Below are positions 19,232-26,637 of a stretch of DNA of 59,385 bases, one piece after another. The position numbers were made by a program, and so were the translations under genes. Below the pieces are notes generated by a model. It was not told the origin of the DNA. It made no database searches and was given only the letters and a program-made list of their open reading frames with translations. This DNA is from Streptomyces sindenensis (GTDB taxonomy: Bacteria > Actinomycetota > Actinomycetes > Streptomycetales > Streptomycetaceae), in assembly GCF_014649035.1 (NCBI RefSeq), contig NZ_BMSG01000039.1, positions 1-59,385 on the forward strand, read 5' to 3'. The stretch's first letter is position 1. Every line of letters begins with the position of its first letter.

Positions 19232-19981
19232 ATGCCCCGGCCCGTCATCGGCATCAGCACCTACCAGGACCCCGCCCGGTGGGGGGTGTGGGAGATGCCC
19301 GCGGTGCTGCTCCCCGCCGCCTATCCGCGCCTCGTCCGGGCGGCGGGCGGGCTCGCGGTGCTGCTGCCGCCCGATGACGCCGAGGACGCGGCCCGGGACA
19401 CCGTCGCCGCTCTGGACGGGCTGGTGATCGCCGGGGGAGCGGACGTCGAGCCTGCCCGGTACGGGGCGGTCGCCGACCCCCGTACCGGCCCCCCGGCCCG
19501 CGAACGCGACGCCTGGGAGCTGGCGTTGATCCGGGCGGCGATCGACCAGCAGGTCCCCCTGCTCGGCATCTGCCGGGGCATGCAGCTGCTCAACGTCGCC
19601 CTCGGCGGCACGCTGATCCAGCACCTGGAGGACCACACCGGCGGCCTCGGCGTCTTCGGCAGCCACGCGGTGACCCCCGTGACCGGCACCGCGTACGCGG
19701 ACGCCGTCCCCGAGACCGCGATGGTCCCCGCCTACCACCACCAGGCGGTCGACCGCCTCGGCACCGGCCTGGTGGCCTCCGCCCACGCCCCGGACGGGAC
19801 GGTGGAGGCCCTGGAACTCCCGGACCACGCAAGCCTGGTGCTCGGGGTGCAGTGGCATCCGGAGATGGGCCGGGACACCCGGGTCATGGCCGCCCTGGTC
19901 CGGGCTGCCGGGGAGCGGGTGGCGTCGACCCCTCGAACCCCGGACCGGAGTAGTCGGGCCCCGCGAACGCCGGTGAGCTGA
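19232..19981 (+). CDS. class I glutamine amidotransferase-like gamma-glutamyl amide hydrolase (PuuD-like)
   Basis: A 249-residue hydrolase of the gamma-glutamyl-GABA hydrolase family. The catalytic triad is visible as Cys114 in GICRGMQ, His209 and Glu211 in QWHPEM. PuuD-type enzymes cleave the gamma-glutamyl group from the oxidised amine at the end of gamma-glutamylated amine degradation, returning glutamate. It follows the permease gene with a GAAGGAG site before the ATG and completes the pathway encoded by the ligase, SDR and aldehyde dehydrogenase. The last about 33 codons overlap the opposing membrane protein gene, so the C-terminal tail is probably non-essential. Confidence 0.86.
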   Translation: MPRPVIGISTYQDPARWGVWEMPAVLLPAAYPRLVRAAGGLAVLLPPDDAEDAARDTVAALDGLVIAGGADVEPARYGAVADPRTGPPARERDAWELALIRAAIDQQVPLLGICRGMQLLNVALGGTLIQHLEDHTGGLGVFGSHAVTPVTGTAYADAVPETAMVPAYHHQAVDRLGTGLVASAHAPDGTVEALELPDHASLVLGVQWHPEMGRDTRVMAALVRAAGERVASTPRTPDRSSRAPRTPVS

Positions 19982-20675
19982 ACCGCGATCCGCGACTCTC
20001 GCCCGCACCCGGCGCGGCCACCGCCGCCTCGGCCAGCTCCTGGAGGAGGAACGGCCGGATCCCCCGGTCGCGCAACGCCACGAGCCACGCCTGACGGGCC
20101 TGGGCGAGTGCGGGGACATCGCCGGCATCGACGGCGGCGGACGGACCCGGCACGGCCACCGCGTCCGCCGCCGACTGCCTCGCCGCCGTCCGGTAGAGGG
20201 CGACCACACTGACCAGGGCCGTGACCGCCGCGACCACCAGACTGAACCAGCCCGCGCCGACCAGGGTGTCCGCCAGGGCGGACAGGGCACCGGCGAGCCG
20301 CAGACCGTACCCGAGCACCAGGAACGTCGCCGCGGCCACGGCGGCGAGCACCGGTGTCAGCACCCCGAGGACCGCCAGCACTCCGGCCCCCGGACGCTCC
20401 TGATCGCCGGGACCGGAGAGCGGCGTCGCCCCGGCGCCCCGTCGCCCGCCCTGCGCGCCCCGCACCCGCAGCCGCAGGGCCGTGTACCTCCGGTACTCCG
20501 CGTCGGCGGCGGCCGTCGTGCGTGCCACGGCCGCCAGACCCCGGACGCGCAGCCGGTCGGCGGGGGCTCCCGAGCGCTCCAGCAGACATCGGATCTCCGG
20601 GGAGGCGATCACCTCGTCGAGCGCGCTCGCGTAGTCGGATCTGTCCTCGTCCCCGAGCCGGGAAGGTCTGCCCAT
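19884..20675 (-). CDS. hypothetical two-helix membrane protein
   Basis: A 263-residue protein of no family I recognise. The N-terminal 75 residues are soluble and charged (DRSDYASALDEVIASPEIRCLLE), two adjacent hydrophobic helices lie at about 97-125 and 135-160, and a soluble, C-terminally Pro/Gly/Ser-rich tail follows. A GAGGGA site lies just upstream of the ATG. Its 3' end overlaps the convergent hydrolase gene by 98 bases. The promoter region holds three 12-base near-repeats. It is upstream of no obvious partner on its strand other than the TerD genes behind it. Confidence 0.7.
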   Translation of the reverse strand: MGRPSRLGDEDRSDYASALDEVIASPEIRCLLERSGAPADRLRVRGLAAVARTTAAADAEYRRYTALRLRVRGAQGGRRGAGATPLSGPGDQERPGAGVLAVLGVLTPVLAAVAAATFLVLGYGLRLAGALSALADTLVGAGWFSLVVAAVTALVSVVALYRTAARQSAADAVAVPGPSAAVDAGDVPALAQARQAWLVALRDRGIRPFLLQELAEAAVAAPGAGESRGSRFSSPAFAGPDYSGPGFEGSTPPAPRQPGPGRP

Positions 20676-20690
20676 GCTGTCCCTCGGTCG

Positions 20691-20726
20691 ATACGTGCGT
20701 CGGTACGTGCGCTGATACGTGTGGGG
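20691..20726. repeat. three tandem 12-bp near-repeats
   Basis: Three consecutive copies of a 12-base unit of form RTACGTGCGYYG (the third copy degenerate) begin 15 bases upstream of the ATG of the two-helix membrane protein. They would be in its promoter or leader, and may be regulator binding sites. Confidence 0.6.
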
Positions 20727-20733
20727 CGGGGAG

Positions 20734-21315
20734 CTACAGGTGCTGCGCGACCGCGGGCATGAGGTCCTGGAAGGTCCGGCCGTCCGCCGCCGCGCCGATC
20801 GCGGTCATCTGCCAGCCCGAGCCGGTGCGCTGGACCTTGGCCATGATCTGGGCGGTGTGCCGCCCGCCACCGGTCAGGGTGTACCGGGCCAGCTCCTGGC
20901 CGTTGCTCTCGTCGACCAGCCGGCAGAAGGCCGCCTCGACCTCCTCGAAGGTCTGGCCGGTGAACGAGTTCACCGTGAAGACGATCTGGTCCACATGGGC
21001 GGGTACGCGCCGCAGGTCGACGACGATGGACTCGTCGTCGCCGCCCTGGCCCGCCCCGCCGACCCGGTTGTCCCCGGTGTGCTGGACCGAGCCGTCGTCG
21101 CTGGTCAGATGCTGGAAGAAGACCACGTCCTGCGGGTCCCGGCCGGCGAAGAGCACCGCCGAGGCGTCCAGGTCGATCTCGCGCGCGGTCAGCCGCGCCA
21201 GAAATCCCTTGCGGGGAGCGGACTTCCAGCCGAGACCCATCCGTACGACGTCGAGCTCGCCGCCGCCGGACTTGGTGAGGCTGACCTGCTGGCCCTTGGT
21301 GAGGTTGATCGTCAT
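20734..21315 (-). CDS. TerD family protein
   Basis: A 193-residue TerD-domain protein. It has the acidic calcium-binding-type segments of the family (REIDLDASAVLF near 47-58 and HTGDNRVGG...GGDDESIVVDL near 79-100) and a C-terminal strand-rich half. TerD proteins bind Ca2+ and are linked to tellurite and general stress resistance and to cell-envelope stress. It is the second of two tandem terD paralogues, 32 bases behind the first, and is presumably co-transcribed from the dyad-bearing promoter at about 21.96 kb. Confidence 0.9.
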   Translation of the reverse strand: MTINLTKGQQVSLTKSGGGELDVVRMGLGWKSAPRKGFLARLTAREIDLDASAVLFAGRDPQDVVFFQHLTSDDGSVQHTGDNRVGGAGQGGDDESIVVDLRRVPAHVDQIVFTVNSFTGQTFEEVEAAFCRLVDESNGQELARYTLTGGGRHTAQIMAKVQRTGSGWQMTAIGAAADGRTFQDLMPAVAQHL

Positions 21316-21347
21316 CGTTCCGCCTTCCGTGATCGTGTCCGAGCGAC

Positions 21348-21923
21348 TCAGAGACTGACGCCGAAGTCGGCGACGATGCCGCTCAGCCCGGATGCGTAAC
21401 CCTGCCCGACCGCACGGAACTTCCACTCCGCGCCGTGCCGGTACAGCTCGCCGAAGACCATCGCCGTCTCGGTGGAGGCGTCCTCGCTGAGGTCGTAGCG
21501 GGCGATCTCCGCGCCGCCCGCCTGGTTCACCACCCGGATGTACGCGTTGCGGACCTGGCCGAAACTCTGGCCCCGGCTCTGGGCGTCGTGGATCGAGACC
21601 GGGAACACGATCTTCGCGACGTCCGCGGGCACCGAGGCGAGATCGACCTTGACGATCTCGTCGTCGCCCTCGCCCTCACCGGTGAGGTTGTCGCCGGTGT
21701 GCTCGACCGAACCGTCGGGGCTCTTCAGGTTGTTGTAGAAGACGAAGTGGCCGTTGGACAGCACCTTGCCCGACTCGTCGCAGAGCAGCGCGCTCGCGTC
21801 CAGGTCGTAGTCGGTGCCGGTGGTGGTACGGACGTCCCAGCCGAGACCGACGAGGACCGCGGTCAGCCCGGGGGCCTCCTTGCTCAGCGAGACGTTTCCG
21901 CCCTTGGCGAGGCTCACACCCAT
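21348..21923 (-). CDS. TerD family protein
   Basis: A 191-residue TerD protein, the canonical form beginning MGVSLAKGGNVSLSKE. Ca2+-binding segments TDYDLDASALLCDESGK (about 40-56) and HTGDNLTGEGEGDDEIVKVDL (about 76-96) are intact. A GGGAGAA site precedes the ATG. A perfect 22-base dyad lies 33 bases upstream of the start, overlapping a TAGATT -10-like element, so the terD pair is likely repressed by the divergent BlaI-type regulator. Stress-response role inferred from the family. Confidence 0.92.
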   Translation of the reverse strand: MGVSLAKGGNVSLSKEAPGLTAVLVGLGWDVRTTTGTDYDLDASALLCDESGKVLSNGHFVFYNNLKSPDGSVEHTGDNLTGEGEGDDEIVKVDLASVPADVAKIVFPVSIHDAQSRGQSFGQVRNAYIRVVNQAGGAEIARYDLSEDASTETAMVFGELYRHGAEWKFRAVGQGYASGLSGIVADFGVSL

Positions 21924-21955
21924 GTTCTTCTCCCTTTGTCCGGCAGCGGTGAGGA

Positions 21956-21977
21956 AAATCTACAGCACTGTAGATTT
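21956..21977. promoter_or_regulatory. BlaI-type operator dyad, terD/blaI intergenic
   Basis: A perfect inverted repeat with 10-base arms and a 2-base spacer: AAATCTACAG-CA-CTGTAGATTT. Its core TCTACAGnnCTGTAGA recurs at two other promoters nearby. BlaI/MecI repressors bind TACA-n2-TGTA-type dyads, and a BlaI gene starts 203 bases away. On the terD strand the right arm contains a TAGATT -10-like element, so occupancy would block transcription. Confidence 0.8.
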
Positions 21978-22179
21978 GCCGGGCCGGGAGGCGGGCGGGC
22001 CACGGGCGGACGAGTGGCGTGCGCCGGACGGGTACGGGCCGTCCGCGCCGGTCGGTGGCCCGCCCCTCCGTCGGCTGGATACGATTCCCCGATGCCCGGC
22101 GGGTCCAGTGCCACGGCCGGGTGGCCGAACGGGGAGATCCGGACGGCGAGACGGAGACGACGGAGAGAGGGGCCGCGCC

Positions 22180-22611
22180 GTGAACGCCGAAAGAGCCGGT
22201 GGCGAACGGGAGACGCCCGCCCGCAGGCGCGGCCAGGGCGAGCTGGAGGCCCAGGTGCTGTCGGTGCTGGGCGAGGCGAGCGAACCGGTGACCGCCGCCT
22301 GGGTGCTGGAGCGGCTCGACGCGGACCTCTCGTACAGCACGGTCATCACCATCCTGACCCGGCTGCACGCCAAGCAGGCGGTCACGCGCACCGGGCGGGG
22401 GCGCCCCGTCCTGTGGGAGCCCGTCGCGAACGAGGCGGGGCTCGCCGCCCTGCGGATGCGCCGGCTCCTCGACAAGCAGAGCGACCGGGACGCGGTGCTC
22501 TCCAGCTTCGTCTCCGTCCTCTCCTCCCACGACGAGGACCTGCTGCGGTCCCTGCTCGCCGAGAGCGGACCCGACGACACCGGCGCGCCCTCGGGCCGGC
22601 CGGAGCGCTGA
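22180..22611 (+). CDS. BlaI/MecI/CopY family transcriptional repressor
   Basis: A 143-residue repressor with a winged helix near residues 15-85 (LEAQVLSVLGEASEPVTAAWVLE, then LSYSTVITILTRLHAKQAV) and a helical dimerisation tail. Members bind TACA/TGTA dyads and are inactivated by proteolysis or metal release. The GTG start has a GGAGAGAGG site. An M56 peptidase gene follows after two bases, the usual BlaI-BlaR pairing. Three matching dyads lie at the terD, CNNM and tatA promoters, so this repressor probably controls all three units and perhaps itself. Confidence 0.88.
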   Translation: MNAERAGGERETPARRRGQGELEAQVLSVLGEASEPVTAAWVLERLDADLSYSTVITILTRLHAKQAVTRTGRGRPVLWEPVANEAGLAALRMRRLLDKQSDRDAVLSSFVSVLSSHDEDLLRSLLAESGPDDTGAPSGRPER

Positions 22612-22613
22612 CG

Positions 22614-23549
22614 ATGGGGGTCTTCGTCTACCTGCCCCTCGTGCTGCCCCTGACCGCGCTGCCCATCGCGCGCCTGGCCGAACAGCATCTGCACCCCCGC
22701 AGAGCCGCCCGGCTGCTCACCACCGTCGCCGTCATCCTCGCCTCCTGCAGCCTGCTCTGCCTCGGGCTGCTGGTCGTCGTGGGAACCGCCCAGCTGCCCG
22801 GCAACCCGCTGCCCGACGGCTGGTCCGACGACGAGGTCCGCGAGGCCGTGCCGCACGACGCGTTCGCGGGCAAGGCGTCCATCCTGGCGCTCGTCGTCGT
22901 GACCGGGGCCTGCGGATCCATCGTCCACCGCCACTTCCGCTTCCGGGCCCGGGCCCACCGGGCGCTCCGGGGGCTGGGAGGGGCCGACGGCATCGCCGTG
23001 CTGCCCGACGCCACGCCGTACGCCTACGCGCTGCCCGGCTCCCCGGGAAAGGTGATGGTCTCCACGGGGATGCTCGCCTCCCTCGAACCGGCAGAGCACC
23101 GGGCCCTGTTCGCCCACGAGCGGGCCCATCTGGCGGGCCGCCATCACCGGCTGCTGCTCGCGACCCGGCTGGCCGGCTGTGTCAACCCCCTGCTGTGGCC
23201 GCTGGTCGGGGCCCTGGTCTACAGCACGGAGCGCTGGGCGGACGAGGAGGCGGCCCGGGTCACCGGCGACCGCCGGCTGACCGCCCGCGCGGTCGGCAAG
23301 GCGGCGCTCGTCGCCCGCCCGGTGCCCGGCGGCGCGGTCTTCGCCGCCTTCGCCACCGCGGGCCCGGTGCCCCGCCGGGTGGCGGCGCTCCTGGGGCCGG
23401 TGCCGCCGGACCGCGGTTGGCCCCCGGCCCTCACCCCGGCCGGGGCCGCCGCGCTCGTCGCGGCGGCCGGGGCGACCGTCTCCGCACTGTCCTCACTCAA
23501 CGCGGCCGTCGCCCTGTTCCTCGTCCTGAAGGCGGCGACCCCGCTGTAA
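22614..23549 (+). CDS. M56 family metallopeptidase (BlaR1-like, no sensor domain)
   Basis: A 311-residue membrane peptidase with hydrophobic segments at about 3-20, 33-58, 88-103, 182-200 and 285-308, and a zinc motif HERAH at 168-172. BlaR1/MecR1-type peptidases cleave their partner repressor when a signal is sensed. This one lacks the C-terminal penicillin-binding sensor domain, so the inducing signal is probably sensed by the membrane part or another protein. It is translationally close to the BlaI gene (two-base gap). Function as anti-repressor is inferred from family and pairing. Confidence 0.86.
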   Translation: MGVFVYLPLVLPLTALPIARLAEQHLHPRRAARLLTTVAVILASCSLLCLGLLVVVGTAQLPGNPLPDGWSDDEVREAVPHDAFAGKASILALVVVTGACGSIVHRHFRFRARAHRALRGLGGADGIAVLPDATPYAYALPGSPGKVMVSTGMLASLEPAEHRALFAHERAHLAGRHHRLLLATRLAGCVNPLLWPLVGALVYSTERWADEEAARVTGDRRLTARAVGKAALVARPVPGGAVFAAFATAGPVPRRVAALLGPVPPDRGWPPALTPAGAAALVAAAGATVSALSSLNAAVALFLVLKAATPL

Positions 23550-23901
23550 GGGGTATCCGTTCAGTCCGGATGCATTCCCTTTGGTGTGATGCGCCCCCTT
23601 TGGCGTACGGTTCTCGCCACGGAGGCCGCCCCCGAAGAACTCCTCTACGTCGCTGTAGAGTTCATGGACCGCAGGCCCGGCCGTGGGCAGAGCCGGAACG
23701 TGCCGGTGCGGCGGAGCGGGCCCCACCCCTCCACACAGTGGCTGGAACCACCCAGCCGGACAGGAGCCACGCGTTGTACGCCAGTACGGGCCCTTCGGGG
23801 CCTGACCTCCGCCCTCCGAGGGCTGACTTCCACCGCGTCCGGTCCGCCGACGCGGCCACGGGCCGGCCCGGCCGCCGCCGCTCCCGCGGGGCGGAATCCT
23901 G
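23550..23901. other. 352-base intergenic leader of the CNNM operon
   Basis: This stretch has no convincing gene. It contains a direct repeat CCCTTTGGYGT at 23577-23587 and 23596-23606, the BlaI-type dyad at 23644-23659, and two small hairpins (23788-23803 with a TTCG loop; 23811-23823), each followed by TGACYTCC. The dyad position predicts a transcript with a leader of over 200 bases before the CNNM start codon. Confidence 0.6.
23644..23659. promoter_or_regulatory. BlaI-type operator dyad upstream of the CNNM genes
   Basis: The 16-base element TCTACGTCGCTGTAGA matches the consensus TCTACAGnnCTGTAGA at all 12 outer fixed positions but differs at the innermost two bases of the left arm. The outer arms CTCTAC/GTAGAG are perfectly symmetric. 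The right half contains a TAGAGT -10-like hexamer for rightward transcription. Confidence 0.65.
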
Positions 23902-25260
23902 ATGATTGCCGCGCTTCTCGGTCTCCTGGCCGTCTTCGTCCTGACCGCGGGAACCGGCTACTTCGTGGCCCAGGAGTTCGCTTACGTCTCCGCCGACCGC
24001 CTCACCCTCTCCCGGGAGGCCGCGGCCGGTGACAAGCGGGCCGCCCGCGCCGTGCAGGTGCTGGAGCGCCTCTCGTTCATGCTCTCCGGCGCGCAGCTCG
24101 GCATCACCGTCACCGGGCTGGTCGTGGGCTTCCTCGCCGAACCGTCCGTCTCCACGCTCCTGCGGCCCGTCCTCAGCGGCACCGGCGTGCCCGACGGCGT
24201 GGTCTCCGGCATCTCCGTCGTGCTGTCCTTCGTGGTGGCGACCGTCATCCAGATGGTCCTGGGGGAACTCGCCCCCAAGAACCTGGCCCTCGCCGTCCCC
24301 GAGCGGATGGCGAAGTCCCTGGCCGCCTCCACCCTGATCTACCTCCGGGCCGTCGGCCCGGTGATCCACATCTTCGACAGCGCGGCCGATCGGCTCCTGC
24401 GCCGGATCGGTGTCGAACCCGTCGAGGAGCTGCATCACGGCGCCACCCTGGAGGAGCTGGGCCACCTCATCGGCGAATCCCGCGAACAGGGCGAGCTGCC
24501 CGCCGCCACCGCCGAACTGATCGACCACGCCCTGGAGTTCTCCGAGCGGACCCTGGGTGAGGTGATGGTCCCGCGCGCCGACGTCGCCTTCGTCCGCCGC
24601 GACGCCCCCGCCTCCGAGGCCGTCGAGCTGATCGCCCGGCACGGGCACTCCACCTACCCGGTGCTCGGTGACCACCCCGACGACCCGGCCGGCGTCCTCG
24701 GCGTACGGGAACTGATGCGGCTGCCCGCCTCGGAGATCGGCCGCACCACCGTCGGCTCCCTGGCCCGCCGCCCCCTCCTGCTGCCGGAACTGCTCAAGCT
24801 CCCGGCGGCGGTCGCGCAGATGCGGGAGCGGGACGACGAGTTCGCCGTGGTCCTGGACGAGCACGGCGGTCTCGCCGGGATCGTCACGTACGAGGACATC
24901 GCCGAGGAGCTCGTCGGGGACATCGCCGACGAGTCCGACACCGTCGTCGAACTCGCGGTCGCCGACGGCTCCGGCTGGGTCGTGGACGCGGGCCGTCGCC
25001 TCGACGAGATCGAGGAGGCCACCGGGGTCGAACTGCCTCAGGAGAGCGACGACTACGACACCCTGGCCGGACTGATCATCGACCGGCTCGGCCGCTTCCC
25101 GACAGTGGGGGACCGGCTGACCGTCCCCGGCGTCCGGATCACCGTCCGGACGCTGGACCGGCACGTCGCCGAGTACGTCCGCATCGAGCGCGAGGACCGC
25201 ACCGCTGACGCCGATCGGGCCGCCGGCGCCGATCGCACCGGACAGGAGCCGCAGGCATGA
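23902..25260 (+). CDS. CNNM/CorC-type transporter (hemolysin family protein)
   Basis: A 452-residue membrane protein with an N-terminal CNNM (DUF21) domain of three to four helices (1-about 195), a pair of CBS domains (about 218-345, starting at VMVPRADVAFV) and a C-terminal CorC_HlyC domain (about 360-440). Family members mediate Mg2+/Co2+ efflux or homeostasis; the haemolysin name is historical. The ATG has only a weak GCGGAA site, and the long leader suggests extra regulation. The stop overlaps the start of a second CNNM gene (ATGA), so the two products likely form a heteromeric transporter. Confidence 0.9.
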   Translation: MIAALLGLLAVFVLTAGTGYFVAQEFAYVSADRLTLSREAAAGDKRAARAVQVLERLSFMLSGAQLGITVTGLVVGFLAEPSVSTLLRPVLSGTGVPDGVVSGISVVLSFVVATVIQMVLGELAPKNLALAVPERMAKSLAASTLIYLRAVGPVIHIFDSAADRLLRRIGVEPVEELHHGATLEELGHLIGESREQGELPAATAELIDHALEFSERTLGEVMVPRADVAFVRRDAPASEAVELIARHGHSTYPVLGDHPDDPAGVLGVRELMRLPASEIGRTTVGSLARRPLLLPELLKLPAAVAQMRERDDEFAVVLDEHGGLAGIVTYEDIAEELVGDIADESDTVVELAVADGSGWVVDAGRRLDEIEEATGVELPQESDDYDTLAGLIIDRLGRFPTVGDRLTVPGVRITVRTLDRHVAEYVRIEREDRTADADRAAGADRTGQEPQA

Positions 25261-26279
25261 GCTTCCCCCTGGCCCTCTTCGTGACCGTCCTGCTGCTGAT
25301 CGGCAGCGGCTTCTTCGTCGCCGCCGAATTCGCCCTCGTCGCCTCCAGACGACACCGCATGGAACAGGCCGCCGCCCGCGGTCAGCGCGGTGCCAGGGCG
25401 GCGCTCGCCGGAATGCGCGAGCTGTCGCTGATGCTGGCGGGCGCCCAGCTCGGCATCACCATCTGCACCCTGGGCCTCGGATCCGTCTCCAAGCCCGCCA
25501 TCTCGCACGAGCTGGATCCGCTGCTGGAGAAGCTCGGACTGCCCGCGGCCCTCAGCTACGGCATCGCCTTCGCGCTGGCGATGATCATCGTCGTCTTCCT
25601 GCACATGGTGGTCGGCGAAATGGCCCCGAAATCCTGGGCCATCGCCCACCCGGAGCGCTCGGCGATGCTCCTGAGCCCGGCCTTCCGGGCCCTGGTCAAC
25701 GCCGTACGCCCGCTGATCCGGCTGATGAACTGGATCAGCAACGGCCTGGTGCGGCTCTGCCGGGTCACCCCGCGCGACGAGCTGACCTCGGTGCACAACC
25801 GGGACCAGCTCACTCACCTGATCGAGGAGTCCGAGCGGCTGGGGCTGATCAGCCAGGGCGACTCCGGCCTGATGACCCGGTCCCTGACCGAACCGCAGGC
25901 CCCGGTCTCCACCGTGCGGATCCCGGCCGAGCGGATCGCGACCGTCCGGGCCGACGCGGGGCTCGACGAGGTCCTGGCCACCGCCGCCGACGCCGACCGC
26001 ACCCGCCTGCTGGTACGGGACGGGGAGGAGGTCCTCGGGTCGGTGCACGCCCGGGACGCCCTCGTGGCCCGCGCCGGAGGCCGGGCGGTCCTCGCCCGGG
26101 ACCTGGCCCGCCCGGTCCCGGAACTCGCCCCGGACGCCACCGCGGCGCACGCGGTGGAGCAGTTGCGGGAGCGGCGCGCCACGATCGCCGTCGTCCGGGA
26201 CGGGGACGGGCGGATCACCGGACTGGTCAGCCTGGACGACCTGCTCGCCAGGCTGCTGCACCCGCCGACGGCCGCCTGA
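25257..26279 (+). CDS. CNNM/CBS-type transporter, shorter paralogue
   Basis: A 340-residue partner of the preceding gene: a CNNM membrane domain (1-about 190) and two CBS modules (about 205-335), but no CorC_HlyC domain. Paired long and short CNNM genes are common in actinobacteria. The start overlaps the preceding stop by four bases, implying translational coupling. It ends six bases before the convergent TatA stop. Metal specificity (Mg2+, Co2+ or other) cannot be read from sequence. Confidence 0.9.
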   Translation: MSFPLALFVTVLLLIGSGFFVAAEFALVASRRHRMEQAAARGQRGARAALAGMRELSLMLAGAQLGITICTLGLGSVSKPAISHELDPLLEKLGLPAALSYGIAFALAMIIVVFLHMVVGEMAPKSWAIAHPERSAMLLSPAFRALVNAVRPLIRLMNWISNGLVRLCRVTPRDELTSVHNRDQLTHLIEESERLGLISQGDSGLMTRSLTEPQAPVSTVRIPAERIATVRADAGLDEVLATAADADRTRLLVRDGEEVLGSVHARDALVARAGGRAVLARDLARPVPELAPDATAAHAVEQLRERRATIAVVRDGDGRITGLVSLDDLLARLLHPPTAA

Positions 26280-26285
26280 CCGGCG

Positions 26286-26537
26286 TTACAGGTCCCGACG
26301 CTCGGTCGCCTCCCCGCGGATCACCCGGGGAGACGACCGGGCGTCGTCGTTCGCGGCGCCCGTCCCGGCGCCCGGGGGACCGGCCCGCGAGGCGTCCTGC
26401 TCCTTGAGGGCCCGCTTCTCGCTCTTGAGGATGCGGGCGGCCTTGCCTGCGGACCGCACCAGATCCGGCAGCCTCTTGATGCTCAGGACCACCACGATCA
26501 CGAGAAGAACAAGGGTGAGTTCGCCGATCCCCAACAT
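26286..26537 (-). CDS. tatA-like: TatA/TatE-like protein
   Basis: An 83-residue protein with the Tat pore-subunit layout: MLGIGE, one transmembrane helix (about 6-20), a hinge and amphipathic helix (RLPDLVRSAGKAARILKSEK), then a polar tail. The ATG chosen places the helix at the N-terminus as in true TatA; an earlier in-frame start would add 13 residues. No TatC or TatB lies nearby, so it is an accessory TatA. A dyad identical in layout to the BlaI sites lies 40 bases upstream over a TAGATT -10-like element, tying it to the same regulon. Confidence 0.85.
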   Translation of the reverse strand: MLGIGELTLVLLVIVVVLSIKRLPDLVRSAGKAARILKSEKRALKEQDASRAGPPGAGTGAANDDARSSPRVIRGEATERRDL

Positions 26538-26576
26538 GGCTGCTGCTTTCTCTGGAGCGGTCTGTGACGGAGGCAA

Positions 26577-26592
26577 TCTACAGGTCTGTAGA
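26577..26592. promoter_or_regulatory. BlaI-type operator dyad upstream of tatA-like gene
   Basis: TCTACAG-GT-CTGTAGA is a perfect 7-base-arm inverted repeat with a 2-base spacer, the same architecture as the terD site. On the minus strand it contains TAGATT as a likely -10 hexamer, 40 bases before the TatA start. Confidence 0.75.
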
Positions 26593-26637
26593 GTATCCGC
26601 TCGCGGGTTCCGTGATCAGGCCGCCCGGGCAACCTCC

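Noticed and set aside
23660..23901. M-box or other known Mg riboswitch before the CNNM genes
   Set aside because: I could not find the conserved M-box core; only small hairpins are visible.
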